From Prevotellaceae bacterium UBA1787 (lineage in GTDB: Bacteria; Bacteroidota; Bacteroidia; Bacteroidales; Bacteroidaceae), in assembly GCA_002315195.1 (NCBI GenBank), contig DCGD01000151.1, positions 1 through 7,703 of the forward strand: a stretch of DNA of 7,703 nucleotides, in the 5' to 3' direction. Shown one piece after another: positions 1-6,199 of the stretch (positions are counted from its first letter, which is position 1; the number at the start of each line of letters is the position of its first letter). The notes beneath the pieces were generated by a model. The model was given only the letters and a program-made list of their open reading frames with translations. It made no database searches and was not told where the DNA came from. The position numbers were made by a program, and so were the translations under genes.

Positions 1-1
1 C

Positions 2-193
2 AAACAGGCTTGGCAACTCTATACCGCCCTGAAAATCCTGAACAAACCGGTTGAGTTTGTTCAGGTGAAAGGAGAGAACCACGTCATCCGCGACTATTTG
101 AAACAAAAGGAATGGCAGAAGACCATCTGCGCATGGTTCGCCAAATGGCTTAAGGACGAACCACTTTGGTGGCAGGAACTTTATCCACAATAA
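2..193 (+). CDS. S9 family (DPP-IV-like) prolyl oligopeptidase, C-terminal end only
   Basis: Only the last 63 codons lie in the window, read in the frame beginning at base 2 and stopping at TAA 191-193. The peptide runs from KQAWQLYTALKILNKPVEFV through QVKGENHVIRDYL to WWQELYPQ. This resembles the end of the alpha/beta-hydrolase domain of Bacteroidetes S9 peptidases. The segment 'YTALKILxKPVEFVQVKGENH' precedes the catalytic histidine of the Ser-Asp-His triad, here His27 of the fragment (codon 80-82). The aromatic tail 'WFAKWLKDEPLWWQELYP' is also typical. Such enzymes cleave short peptides, often after proline, and are usually exported to the periplasm or outer surface. Serine, aspartate and signal peptide would be upstream, outside the window. 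It converges on the minus-strand gene ending at 360. Family placement is by recognition, not by a search. Confidence 0.8.
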   Translation, partial: KQAWQLYTALKILNKPVEFVQVKGENHVIRDYLKQKEWQKTICAWFAKWLKDEPLWWQELYPQ

Positions 194-203
194 GAAAGGC
201 TTT

Positions 204-268
204 GGACGTTGGCTTTGGCTTTTGGGATTTGGCTAACCGACAAAATCCAAAGCCAAAGCCAACGTTCC
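204..268. terminator. Long hairpin between convergent gene ends, possible bidirectional terminator
   Basis: Starting 10 bases after the peptidase stop there is a 17-bp perfect inverted repeat. The left arm acgttggctttggcttt (206-222) pairs with aaagccaaagccaacgt (249-265). The stem can continue inward after a two-base bulge as ggattt (225-230) with aaatcc (243-248), leaving a loop at 231-242. The position between two convergent genes suits a bidirectional transcription stop. There is no strong T run directly after either side, so it is not a textbook intrinsic terminator. A dispersed repeat or mRNA-stabilising hairpin is the alternative. Confidence 0.5.
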
Positions 269-359
269 ACAATGCGCATTTTCAAGGAATTACCAAAAAA
301 ACATCAGCCTTGTTCATGTCAAAAAACTTTGCATTTAGCAGAATAGCGAAGTTGAAGCG

Positions 360-1961
360 TTACAACCCCGCGGGATTCATCATGCAATAACGCTCATACC
401 ATTGTTTCTTTTCGGGTGTGTCAATGCCGTCGTATTCTGAGATAATGCAACCCGTAAACAAATCATCGGCAAGTGCGAGGATGATGTTTGACAATTCGAT
501 GGTAGATTCGAAATCCCGACCTTCGGGACAGAACAAACGTTCTTTCTTCATGGCTTCATAACCATAGATTGCGCCCATGATATTGCCCGTAATCGAACCG
601 GTTGAATCGCTGTCGCCATCATGATTTACTGAAGCAATGATGGCATCTTTCATACTGTCAATATGACGGATGGAGCAATACAACGAAATGGCCCACGCTT
701 CGTCAGCCACCCAGCCTTCACCCAACTGACGGATGGCTTCAGCGTCAGGTGTATCGGAACAAGCCAGTTGTACCGCCTTCTCGGTGAGAAATCTCAAATA
801 TTCCTTATCAGGTGCATAGTCTTCCCCATACATTTTCATCATGACGCCAAGTCCATCCTTCACAATATGCTTGATGGAGGATTTCGCTTTTTCGGGAGAC
901 AGTGGCACGAGTAGCGATACGAGCATGGTCATCAAAGCCGCGGGAAGAAAGCCCAATGGGTGCTGATGCGTTGTCTTGGCGATTTTGGCGCCGGCCTCTG
1001 CGAGCCTTTCCATGGAATACAAACCGATGCCATTCTTTGCCATATATGCCGCATCCAGGAGTCCCATTGGCGCTACGCGCATAATTCCGCCACATCCCTT
1101 ACTGTTGTTTTGCGGACGTTCGTTGTGCAACAAACTGTCGCAAGCGCTCATGCATGTCGTTCCCGGTGCGCGTAGATGGGCCATTTCCGGCAAGTCGCGA
1201 AGCCAAGTACAACGGCATTCCTCATCGCCACAACTTTTCTTTTTGATACCCGTCTGGGTGTAATACCAATCGACGTAAGCAGCATTCACATAGTTTTCCG
1301 GTTCTCCCCCGATGCCGCGCATATATCCGCGGGTAAGTCCCATGAGCATACCATTGGCGGTAAAGAGAGTCATCTGTGTATCATCGCTCACCAAGGCTTT
1401 CCCGTTGCCGGCCAGTTCAAACCGTGTAATGCCCGGTTCGCCATATCTTGAAATTATGGTGTTGCGGCTTCTGAACTCCACGGGATATCCAAGTGCATCG
1501 CCGGCCGCTCCCGCCATCAGACTACCACGAATGCAATCCCGCACCATGTCTTTACGCTTCCGCTCCTTAGCCGCCATACCTTTAATGAAATCCTTGACAA
1601 ACGCTTCCTGGCCTTTGGTTTCTGGCGTCACGCGATGGGAAGATTTAGGCATTTCGGAGAAACAAACTCGCAAGTTCTTCATCGTTGTCTCAAAAGACTC
1701 ATTGGCAAGATAGCATGCGACAATGGTTCCGGTTCTGCCAACGCCACCCCAACAGTGGATATACACATAGCCGTCTTCCCTTTTTGAAAAATTTCGTATG
1801 CATTGCAATATGTTTTCCACCTCGTCCATGCTTTTCGGCACATCACAGTCCCTAATTGGAAAACGCGAATAGGTGCAATTCTCTGGAAGCAAGTGGGAAT
1901 AAGGAGAGAGTTCACCTTCTTCCGTAAGATCAACGAAATGACGAACGCCAAAATGTATCAT
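360..1961 (-). CDS. Dual-specificity phosphatase fused to ADP-ribosylglycohydrolase domain 2 (3' part of split gene)
   Basis: The frame has 533 residues. Residues 1-130 are most of a dual-specificity/tyrosine phosphatase: FVDLTEEGEL (9-18), a candidate general-acid region RDCDVP (37-42), and the phosphate-binding loop HCWGGVGRTGT (69-79) with catalytic Cys70 and Arg76 in the CX5R spacing. Residues 140-510 are a second ADP-ribosylglycohydrolase: GSLMAGAAGDALGYPVEF (146-163), the metal site SDDT (192-195), GCGGIMRVAPMG (289-300), THQHPLG (331-337) and the second metal site HDGDSDSTG (447-455). The ATG at 1961 lies inside the phosphatase domain and has no ribosome binding site, so it is probably not the native start; the natural N-terminus is encoded in the upstream frame. 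The combination suggests coupled removal of phosphate and ADP-ribose, but the substrate cannot be read from the sequence. The stop TAA is at 360-362. Confidence 0.85.
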   Translation of the reverse strand: MIHFGVRHFVDLTEEGELSPYSHLLPENCTYSRFPIRDCDVPKSMDEVENILQCIRNFSKREDGYVYIHCWGGVGRTGTIVACYLANESFETTMKNLRVCFSEMPKSSHRVTPETKGQEAFVKDFIKGMAAKERKRKDMVRDCIRGSLMAGAAGDALGYPVEFRSRNTIISRYGEPGITRFELAGNGKALVSDDTQMTLFTANGMLMGLTRGYMRGIGGEPENYVNAAYVDWYYTQTGIKKKSCGDEECRCTWLRDLPEMAHLRAPGTTCMSACDSLLHNERPQNNSKGCGGIMRVAPMGLLDAAYMAKNGIGLYSMERLAEAGAKIAKTTHQHPLGFLPAALMTMLVSLLVPLSPEKAKSSIKHIVKDGLGVMMKMYGEDYAPDKEYLRFLTEKAVQLACSDTPDAEAIRQLGEGWVADEAWAISLYCSIRHIDSMKDAIIASVNHDGDSDSTGSITGNIMGAIYGYEAMKKERLFCPEGRDFESTIELSNIILALADDLFTGCIISEYDGIDTPEKKQWYERYCMMNPAGL

Positions 1962-2860
1962 TTGGTGTATTTTGTCTCTGCCTTCTCTCCGTATTTGTCA
2001 CCGGGATATTCTCCGGCAAAGACATTATGCCCCAAATAGAACGATTGATACAGCGGTCTGCTGACAAATGCCAAAAAGCGGTCATTGATGTCCAACAAGT
2101 CGGGGGGGAGCAAAGCCCGGCATTTTTCGATGAGATTTTTTGAAAATCCAGGGTGTATTCCAATCCTGAATGCGTCTGCAATCGCCGACGTCATGCATCC
2201 TATGGTATCTGAGTCGCCTCCCATGGATATCGCCAACCGCAAACAACTTTCCGGGTTTTCTCTTTGCAAATAAGCCATAATGGCAATCGGCACACTACCT
2301 TGGCACGTTACGTCAAATCCATAGCCGTCACGGATGTCTTCAAGTTTGACGCTGAGGTTGTATCCGAATGTGTCTTCCACATACTTCTTCATGTTTTCCT
2401 CCGCACCCCATTTGATGTTTTTCTTCATCCAGACACAGGCGGCAATGGCTTGCGCACCCTTGATTCCTTCGGGATGGTTGTGACTGACGGATGCGGTAAT
2501 CCTTGCCAGTTCCAATGCTTCTTCAAGTGAATCTGCATAGATTCCTACCGGGCTGACGCGCATGGCGGACCCATTTCCATAACTGTTGTATGGCTGCGGA
2601 TTGTCAGATTTGAGCCATCTACGGAACATACCACCATATCCTGCGTAAGGGTATTTCCGCCCCAATTCTTGCATGATCGCCACCAGACTGCCTGAACCAT
2701 GTGTGGGATCATCCATCAGCCATTTTGCCACAGCCAAAGTCATCACCGTGTCATCGGTAAACCGACTACCCTGTGGCAACAATTCAAACGTTTCTGTTTT
2801 GATATTGTGTACCTCTCTTGTAGAACCTACAATATCACCAATAATAGCACCTAATATCAT
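1958..2860 (-). CDS. ADP-ribosylglycohydrolase domain 1 plus first segment of phosphatase domain (5' part of split gene)
   Basis: This 300-residue frame starts at ATG 2858-2860 with MILGAIIGDIVGSTRE, a typical start for compact bacterial ADP-ribosylglycohydrolases of the DraG/ARH superfamily. These enzymes hydrolyse ADP-ribose linkages on modified proteins or other acceptors using a two-metal magnesium centre. Visible family motifs are GAIIGDIVGS (4-13), the metal site FTDDT (34-38), YGNGSAMRVSPVG (94-106), SHNHPEG (126-132) and the second metal site GGDSDTIG (214-221). The glycohydrolase fold appears complete by about residue 260 (LLDINDRF). The tail RPLYQSFYLGHNVFAGEYPGD (268-288) does not belong to it and matches the beginning of the phosphatase domain continued in the next frame. 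The stop TGA (1958-1960) overlaps the next ATG. No signal peptide is seen, so it is probably cytoplasmic. There is no clear Shine-Dalgarno sequence. Confidence 0.85.
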   Translation of the reverse strand: MILGAIIGDIVGSTREVHNIKTETFELLPQGSRFTDDTVMTLAVAKWLMDDPTHGSGSLVAIMQELGRKYPYAGYGGMFRRWLKSDNPQPYNSYGNGSAMRVSPVGIYADSLEEALELARITASVSHNHPEGIKGAQAIAACVWMKKNIKWGAEENMKKYVEDTFGYNLSVKLEDIRDGYGFDVTCQGSVPIAIMAYLQRENPESCLRLAISMGGDSDTIGCMTSAIADAFRIGIHPGFSKNLIEKCRALLPPDLLDINDRFLAFVSRPLYQSFYLGHNVFAGEYPGDKYGEKAETKYTK

Positions 2861-2948
2861 CTTTACAAATTCTTTCAGCGGTTAGCGCATGAAGTCGCTT
2901 TTTGTTGCGAGTATTGAATTAGTTTACAAATAGTACTCTTGAAATTTC

Positions 2949-2981
2949 CATTGGTTGAAAAAATCAATTTTTCAACCAATG
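2949..2981. terminator. Perfect 14-bp hairpin downstream of small gene, possible terminator
   Basis: The left arm cattggttgaaaaa (2949-2962) pairs perfectly with tttttcaaccaatg (2968-2981) around a five-base loop (2963-2967). It lies about 85 bases beyond the stop of the minus-strand gene at 3065 and 88 bases before the next start. The inner part of the stem is A:T only and no T tract follows the outer end, so the terminator role is inferred from position. Confidence 0.45.
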
Positions 2982-2990
2982 ACTTGCTGA

Positions 2991-3016
2991 CTTTGGCTCG
3001 CTGACAAATGCCAAAG
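2991..3016. repeat. Short inverted repeat ctttggc...gccaaag
   Basis: A 7-bp inverted repeat, ctttggc (2991-2997) and gccaaag (3010-3016), flanks a 12-base loop. It sits 9 bases to the right of the larger hairpin, so the two could act together downstream of the minus-strand small gene. The same CTTTGG/CCAAAG core appears in the hairpins at 204-268 and 7647-7703. Confidence 0.4.
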
Positions 3017-3064
3017 AAAAGACAATGCCATAATAGCCAAATCCTCAAAGTAAAATGTCAAAAA

Positions 3065-3463
3065 TTAAGACAAATCTTTCAGGGTTTTGTAATATAAACT
3101 CCGCACCATGCCAATCATGCGAAGTGATTTCTTGATGCTGTATTTCAAGGCCTCATCATCTACATAGAACATCTCACACGCTCCAGATACAGAATTGAAT
3201 GAATTATCTACATATACCTTAACCATTTTCAGTTCCCGAGTCATCTTGTTGCAGACAGCAAGAGCCAAACTCTCTTCACCTTCGTTAACGTCAATAAACT
3301 TGGGAAGCAAAATAGAGAGATAATTTTCCTCTTCTTCATCTTCATTCGTGAAAAAAAACACTTGTTTCATCTGGAAAATAATTGATATATCCCCATCTTC
3401 ATCGTATGTGGGAGAATAGCCCATACCTTGGAGTATGGTCATAACGTTTTCTTTCTTACTCAT
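3065..3463 (-). CDS. Small acidic protein, YbjN / type III chaperone-like fold suspected (copy 2)
   Basis: This 132-residue protein has no signal peptide or membrane segment. It runs MSKKENVMTILQGMGYSPTY, then a strand-rich middle with an acidic patch NEDEEEENYLSILLPKF (40-56), a helix containing CNKMTRELKMVKVYVDN (71-87) and a C-terminal helix (104-130). The order 'GxG/GF - strands - SILLPKFIDVNE - helix - VKVYVDN - helix' matches the upstream neighbour, so the two are probably diverged duplicates. The layout resembles YbjN-domain proteins, which share the alpha/beta fold of type III secretion chaperones and are thought to bind partner proteins. I assign the fold tentatively and no function. 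It begins 52 bases after its neighbour's stop and is probably cotranscribed with it. An eight-A run (3351-3358) lies within the coding region. Confidence 0.8.
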   Translation of the reverse strand: MSKKENVMTILQGMGYSPTYDEDGDISIIFQMKQVFFFTNEDEEEENYLSILLPKFIDVNEGEESLALAVCNKMTRELKMVKVYVDNSFNSVSGACEMFYVDDEALKYSIKKSLRMIGMVRSLYYKTLKDLS

Positions 3464-3515
3464 AGTTGTCGTCCGTTTCTTTGTTTAGAATCAGTAAATC
3501 CACATCTTAATAATG

Positions 3516-3938
3516 CTATTTATTCTCATCGGTTGAGGCTTCGGCTATATCATCGGTTGAGGCTTCGGTTTCATCAAGGTCTCCTTGTATAAGACGTACC
3601 GCATTTTCCAAGTTAATGATTACTCGGGGAATCAGTTCCTCGAATTCATCGTTGCCAAGCAAGTTTCGCTCATAGAACAACCAAACATTGTCACCAATTC
3701 CGTAAGCTTTGACATACTTCAGGCTTGAATTCATTTTATCCATGATTTGATAAAATTCCAATTCTGTAACATCTTCCTTATCCAACACGTTGGGAACGGC
3801 TATGCTGAAAAATTCTTCGTCATTACTATTCATCCACAAATAGTGGATTCCCTCATACTCAAAGCCGTAACCCAAGTTTTCAAGACTTTCCATCTCGAAA
3901 CCAAGATTCTTGAATACATTCAAAATTTTTTCCTTCAT
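3516..3938 (-). CDS. Small acidic protein, YbjN / type III chaperone-like fold suspected (copy 1)
   Basis: This 140-residue cytoplasmic-type protein starts MKEKILNVFKNLGFEMESLE. It continues with a beta hairpin YGFEYEGIHYLWMNSNDEEFFSIAVPNVL (24-52), a helix YQIMDKMNSSLKYVKAYGIG (63-82), strand DNVWLFYERN (83-92) and a C-terminal helix PRVIINLENAVRLIQ (104-118). The tail after residue 119 is acidic and low-complexity, with EASTD appearing twice (125-129 and 133-137). The core layout matches the 132-residue protein encoded next and resembles the YbjN/T3S-chaperone-like fold. It may be an adaptor or chaperone, perhaps for the AAA+ ATPase upstream, but that partnership is inferred only from gene order. 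The 156-base gap from the ATPase gene leaves room for its own promoter. Confidence 0.8.
   Translation of the reverse strand: MKEKILNVFKNLGFEMESLENLGYGFEYEGIHYLWMNSNDEEFFSIAVPNVLDKEDVTELEFYQIMDKMNSSLKYVKAYGIGDNVWLFYERNLLGNDEFEELIPRVIINLENAVRLIQGDLDETEASTDDIAEASTDENK
3526..3568. repeat. Two-copy 24-base-period tandem repeat in coding sequence
   Basis: The 19-base unit tcatcggttgaggcttcgg occurs exactly at 3526-3544 and 3550-3568, with a period of 24 bases (8 codons). It encodes the repeated EASTD in the disordered acidic tail of the 140-residue protein. Because the period keeps the reading frame, copy number could change by slippage without breaking the gene. Confidence 0.85.
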
Positions 3939-4094
3939 AATTAATTATCGTTGATGTATGGTTATTATAGCAGTTATAAATACAACAAGCAATTCACTCT
4001 CAAATATCCACCTCGAAAGTTTCAAACTCTTAGACCCAAAAACATGACATTTTGAAACGAATCTTTTGAATTTTAGACTCTTAGACTCAAAACA
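3939..4094. other. AT-rich intergenic region with a near-exact 16-base direct repeat
   Basis: Between the ATPase stop and the next minus-strand start, actcttagacYcaaaa occurs at 4026-4041 (Y=c) and 4077-4092 (Y=t), 51 bases apart, with a third partial copy, ttagactc, at 4073-4080. An 8-bp inverted repeat, gtttcaaa (4019-4026) and tttgaaac (4051-4058), overlaps the first copy. These could be a regulator binding site or a weak terminator. I saw no matching TAnnTTTG box. Confidence 0.45.
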
Positions 4095-5081
4095 CTACTT
4101 AAATCCGATAGCAGCAACCTTGCGTGCCTTGTCTTTTGGTGAGAACTCGTTGCGAATGCGTTCGTATTCTTGTAGGTCGCGATAGGTAACGGATGGTGAC
4201 TTATGCTTGATGGCCTCTTCCAGTTGCAGCTGAGTAATCAGTTTGTAGGGTTCATCCTTATGTAAGATACTCTCGTTGAACATTTTCCTTGAAGCAAGTT
4301 TCACGATGTAGTTGATGTCAGAGCAATTGTAACCCGCGGTCAACTCCGCCAATTTCCCGAAATCAATGTCTTCGGAAGCGGGGAGTTTTGAAAGAGACAG
4401 ACGGAATAGACTCTCGCGGGATTTCTTGTCCGGCATGTCGATATAAATTATTTCGTCAATACGTCCGGATCTTAACACAGCCTTATCGATGTTTTCAGGG
4501 TGATTGGTGGCAGCGATGATGTAAATGCCCCTTTCCGATGCATTGTTCATCATGCAGAGAAACTCGTTCACCTCATTGTTTTGGTAGTTATGGTCATCCT
4601 CCTTCCTTGCCGGGACCATGGCATCGAACTCATCAAAGAAGACCAATGTAGGACCGTTCCGTTCCGCCTTTCGGAACACTTCAGCTATTTTTTCCTGGGT
4701 TCCGTGCACCCACTTGCTTCCGATGTCATCGGGCAGAACCTTCATGAAATTCACCCCTACCTCATGGGCGACCGCTTCCGCAAAGAAAGTCTTTCCACAA
4801 CCCGAAGGGCCATAGAACATCATGCTGGGAGGAAGAATTCCGTAAACATCGGCAAGCTCTCGATTATTGAGTACATTGATGAAACTCTCGGTAATAAGCG
4901 TCTTGAGTTCTTCCATACCGGCAACTTCCTTGAATCCACCCTTAGGTTTCTTGACGGCAGCAGGAGATTCCTGCGCAGATAGAGAATGATGATCTTTCCT
5001 GTCATCCAAAGTTGGTACACACGTCTTGCCTGTCTGCATCTTTTTGAGCCATTCCTTTTCTGCTGATGTTGAAGTGTTCAT
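4095..5081 (-). CDS. AAA+ ATPase (FtsH/Vps4/spastin-like classic AAA module)
   Basis: From the ATG at 5079-5081 (MNTSTSAEKEWLKKMQ) the protein has 328 residues. A TTG 13 codons upstream (5120) also keeps the frame open but adds a poor N-terminus, so I prefer the ATG. The first 50 residues are a hydrophilic adaptor-like segment. The AAA module follows: GGFKEVAGMEELK (48-60), Walker A GPSGCGKT (91-98), Walker B LVFFDEFD (146-153), sensor 1 AATN (190-193), and the second-region-of-homology arginine-finger motif LRSGRID (203-209). The lid domain ends around residue 290. No protease domain or membrane anchor is seen, so it is a stand-alone hexameric unfoldase or remodelling ATPase rather than FtsH. 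Its target is unknown. It follows the YkvA gene by 120 bases on the same strand. Confidence 0.9.
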   Translation of the reverse strand: MNTSTSAEKEWLKKMQTGKTCVPTLDDRKDHHSLSAQESPAAVKKPKGGFKEVAGMEELKTLITESFINVLNNRELADVYGILPPSMMFYGPSGCGKTFFAEAVAHEVGVNFMKVLPDDIGSKWVHGTQEKIAEVFRKAERNGPTLVFFDEFDAMVPARKEDDHNYQNNEVNEFLCMMNNASERGIYIIAATNHPENIDKAVLRSGRIDEIIYIDMPDKKSRESLFRLSLSKLPASEDIDFGKLAELTAGYNCSDINYIVKLASRKMFNESILHKDEPYKLITQLQLEEAIKHKSPSVTYRDLQEYERIRNEFSPKDKARKVAAIGFK

Positions 5082-5201
5082 AGCGTTATTATTAAGAGTT
5101 ATACCATATAAGAGAAACAATTACACAAAAACCTATCACCAAAGACCTCACTATCTCGTAAATATTTTTACTCTAACGCAAATCTTTATGTGTGGCATAA
5201 G

Positions 5202-5528
5202 TTACGTAAACCAACTGTCAAGAATGTCATCCGCCTTTCTCTCCATTTCCGGGGTGACATGTTTTTTGACCTTTTGGTACGCTACTGTGAGAGAAACCAG
5301 TTCGTCAACCCAACCGATGATTGGCAACCGCTTTGCAGAAATCAAATCTATGGGAAGCACTACATACGCAATGGCTGAAGCCAGCATGATTTTATCTGAC
5401 TTGGGCGTATCTTTGCTGGTCATCACCAACCAAAGAAGCAAAACCAGACGTGCGCCTGCCCTACCCACTTTCTTTGCCCAATTTCCAATATGATCAAACG
5501 AGATGATATTTCCTACGGTGTTCTTCAT
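5202..5528 (-). CDS. YkvA / DUF1232 family small membrane protein
   Basis: The protein has 108 residues from ATG at 5526-5528. The DUF1232 signature is clear: LASAIAYVVLPIDLISAKRL (49-68), with the family's PxDLI motif at 59-63, followed by PIIGWVDELVSLTVAYQKVK (69-88), in which GxxDEL is the second conserved block. A hydrophobic segment LVLLLWLVM (28-36) and the SAIAYVVLPIDLI stretch suggest membrane association. The family is widespread in bacteria and of unknown molecular function. It is probably the first gene of a unit with the downstream AAA+ ATPase, and the promoter-like box at 5690-5697 is placed to serve it with a leader of about 150 bases. Confidence 0.88.
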   Translation of the reverse strand: MKNTVGNIISFDHIGNWAKKVGRAGARLVLLLWLVMTSKDTPKSDKIMLASAIAYVVLPIDLISAKRLPIIGWVDELVSLTVAYQKVKKHVTPEMERKADDILDSWFT

Positions 5529-5689
5529 ATTCCTTATCTATATTTTTTATTTCCCTTCGGTAACCTTAAATTCGCAACTCGGTCAACAATTTTCATTATA
5601 AATATTGAGCCACAATAAGTTACATGATATTTTTTCACACCAGGCTATTCACTTGTCATAGTATCGGAATTAAACCAAGGCTGATATTG

Positions 5690-5697
5690 CAAAGGTA
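5690..5697 (-). promoter_or_regulatory. Putative Bacteroidetes -7 promoter box (TACCTTTG)
   Basis: On the minus strand the sequence reads TTATTCTTACCTTTGCAATATC, containing an exact TAnnTTTG match to the Bacteroidetes primary sigma -7 consensus. A TTTG lies 14 bases further upstream, closer than the usual 19-21-base spacing for the -33 element, so the -33 match is imperfect. Transcription would start near 5683 and run into the YkvA gene at 5528. Confidence 0.45.
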
Positions 5698-5960
5698 AGA
5701 ATAACATTTGACAAACTTACGCCGTTTGGAAGAAATTTTTCAATGAAGCGGCAAGATTTTTCTCCATGTTCTAGTTTGAATCCTGCCATAGTCTTAGCAA
5801 ACTTGACGTTGGCGCAAATTGGTGCTGCCACCGGCATTTGCTTTGGCGCAAAAAGAAAAATCCATGATAATGTGTAACTTTTCAATAAACTGACCAAGGA
5901 GAATTATTTCTTCATTGGAAAGTTTTTATTAGAGAGCATCTATCAGTATCATTCCATGAA

Positions 5961-6071
5961 TTACTTTTTGGCTTCCTCCTTCTTGGCATTCTTTTCCTCC
6001 GAAGATATAGGTACATCTATCATAGTGTATAATTGTTGTTTTTGGTTATATGTATTATCAATGCGTTTTGC
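5961..6071 (-). pseudogene. Possible C-terminal remnant of a protein gene
   Basis: One minus-strand frame, open from just after a TAA at 6072-6074 to TAA 5961-5963, reads AKRIDNTYNQKQQLYTMIDV then PISSEEKNAKKEEAKK. The lysine- and glutamate-rich end looks like a genuine protein C-terminus, but no upstream sequence continues it and an internal ATG (6021-6023) would give only 20 residues. It could be a decayed gene end, a micro-ORF or chance. I do not recognise the parent family. Confidence 0.25.
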
Positions 6072-6199
6072 TTACGTTTGCTAATTAAGTGTCCATTCAC
6101 ATACTTGTGTATCAACATTTCTGCTGCAAAAGCAACAAACAAATTTTACAAAACAAAAAATATTAAAAAACAACAAGTCACTCTGAAAATTCGGAATTG

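Larger units (their letters stand above)
360..2860 (-). pseudogene. ADP-ribosylglycohydrolase / dual-specificity phosphatase / ADP-ribosylglycohydrolase, one gene split by a -1 frameshift
   Basis: This entry covers the whole locus; the two frames are listed separately. The upstream frame ends ...NVFAGEYPGDKYGEKAETKYTK and the downstream frame begins MIHFGVRHFVDLTEEGEL. Together they look like the continuous start of a dual-specificity phosphatase domain. If the four-A run on the coding strand (T run 1970-1973) had five A, the junction would read ETK-IHQ-MIHFGVRHFVDL and give a single protein of about 833 residues. Neither half contains a complete phosphatase domain. No other disruption is visible and catalytic motifs in all three domains are intact, so the break is either recent or a homopolymer error in the sequence. 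The zero-frame codons at the junction (ACA AAA TAC) do not form a classic X XXY YYZ slippery site, so programmed frameshifting is less likely. Confidence 0.75.
2861..3064. other. Intergenic region with two hairpins, between small gene and glycohydrolase gene
   Basis: This 204-base gap holds two inverted repeats, listed separately, and a 16-base copy (gctgacaaatgccaaa, 3000-3015) of a stretch inside the glycohydrolase frame (2060-2075). I found no good TAnnTTTG promoter box for the minus strand, although the gap is long enough to hold the glycohydrolase gene's own promoter. No coding potential is evident. On the minus strand the last bases before the start ATG read GAAAGAATTTGTAAAG, which is A-rich and not a strong Shine-Dalgarno sequence, as is usual in Bacteroidetes. 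Confidence 0.5.

Noticed and set aside
166..390. Plus-strand frame of 74 codons
   Set aside because: It runs through the hairpin at 204-268 and overlaps the end of the peptidase gene; its codons come from the palindrome and there is no family resemblance.
1958..1974. Programmed -1 ribosomal frameshifting or translational coupling at the ATGA overlap
   Set aside because: Zero-frame codons ACA AAA TAC lack a slippery heptamer and I see no strong stimulatory hairpin; coupling would give a phosphatase missing its first strand. A one-base deletion explains the data better, although a low-level slip on A AAA cannot be excluded.
5670..5897. Minus-strand frame of 75 codons between YkvA and the micro-gene
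   Set aside because: It has a TTG start only, covers the promoter-like box, and has no recognisable domain. It could be part of a dispersed sequence, but I cannot support a gene.
6073..6080. TACGTTTG promoter box on the plus strand
   Set aside because: It matches the -7 consensus, but no gene follows on the plus strand and no TTTG lies at the expected upstream spacing, so it is probably chance.
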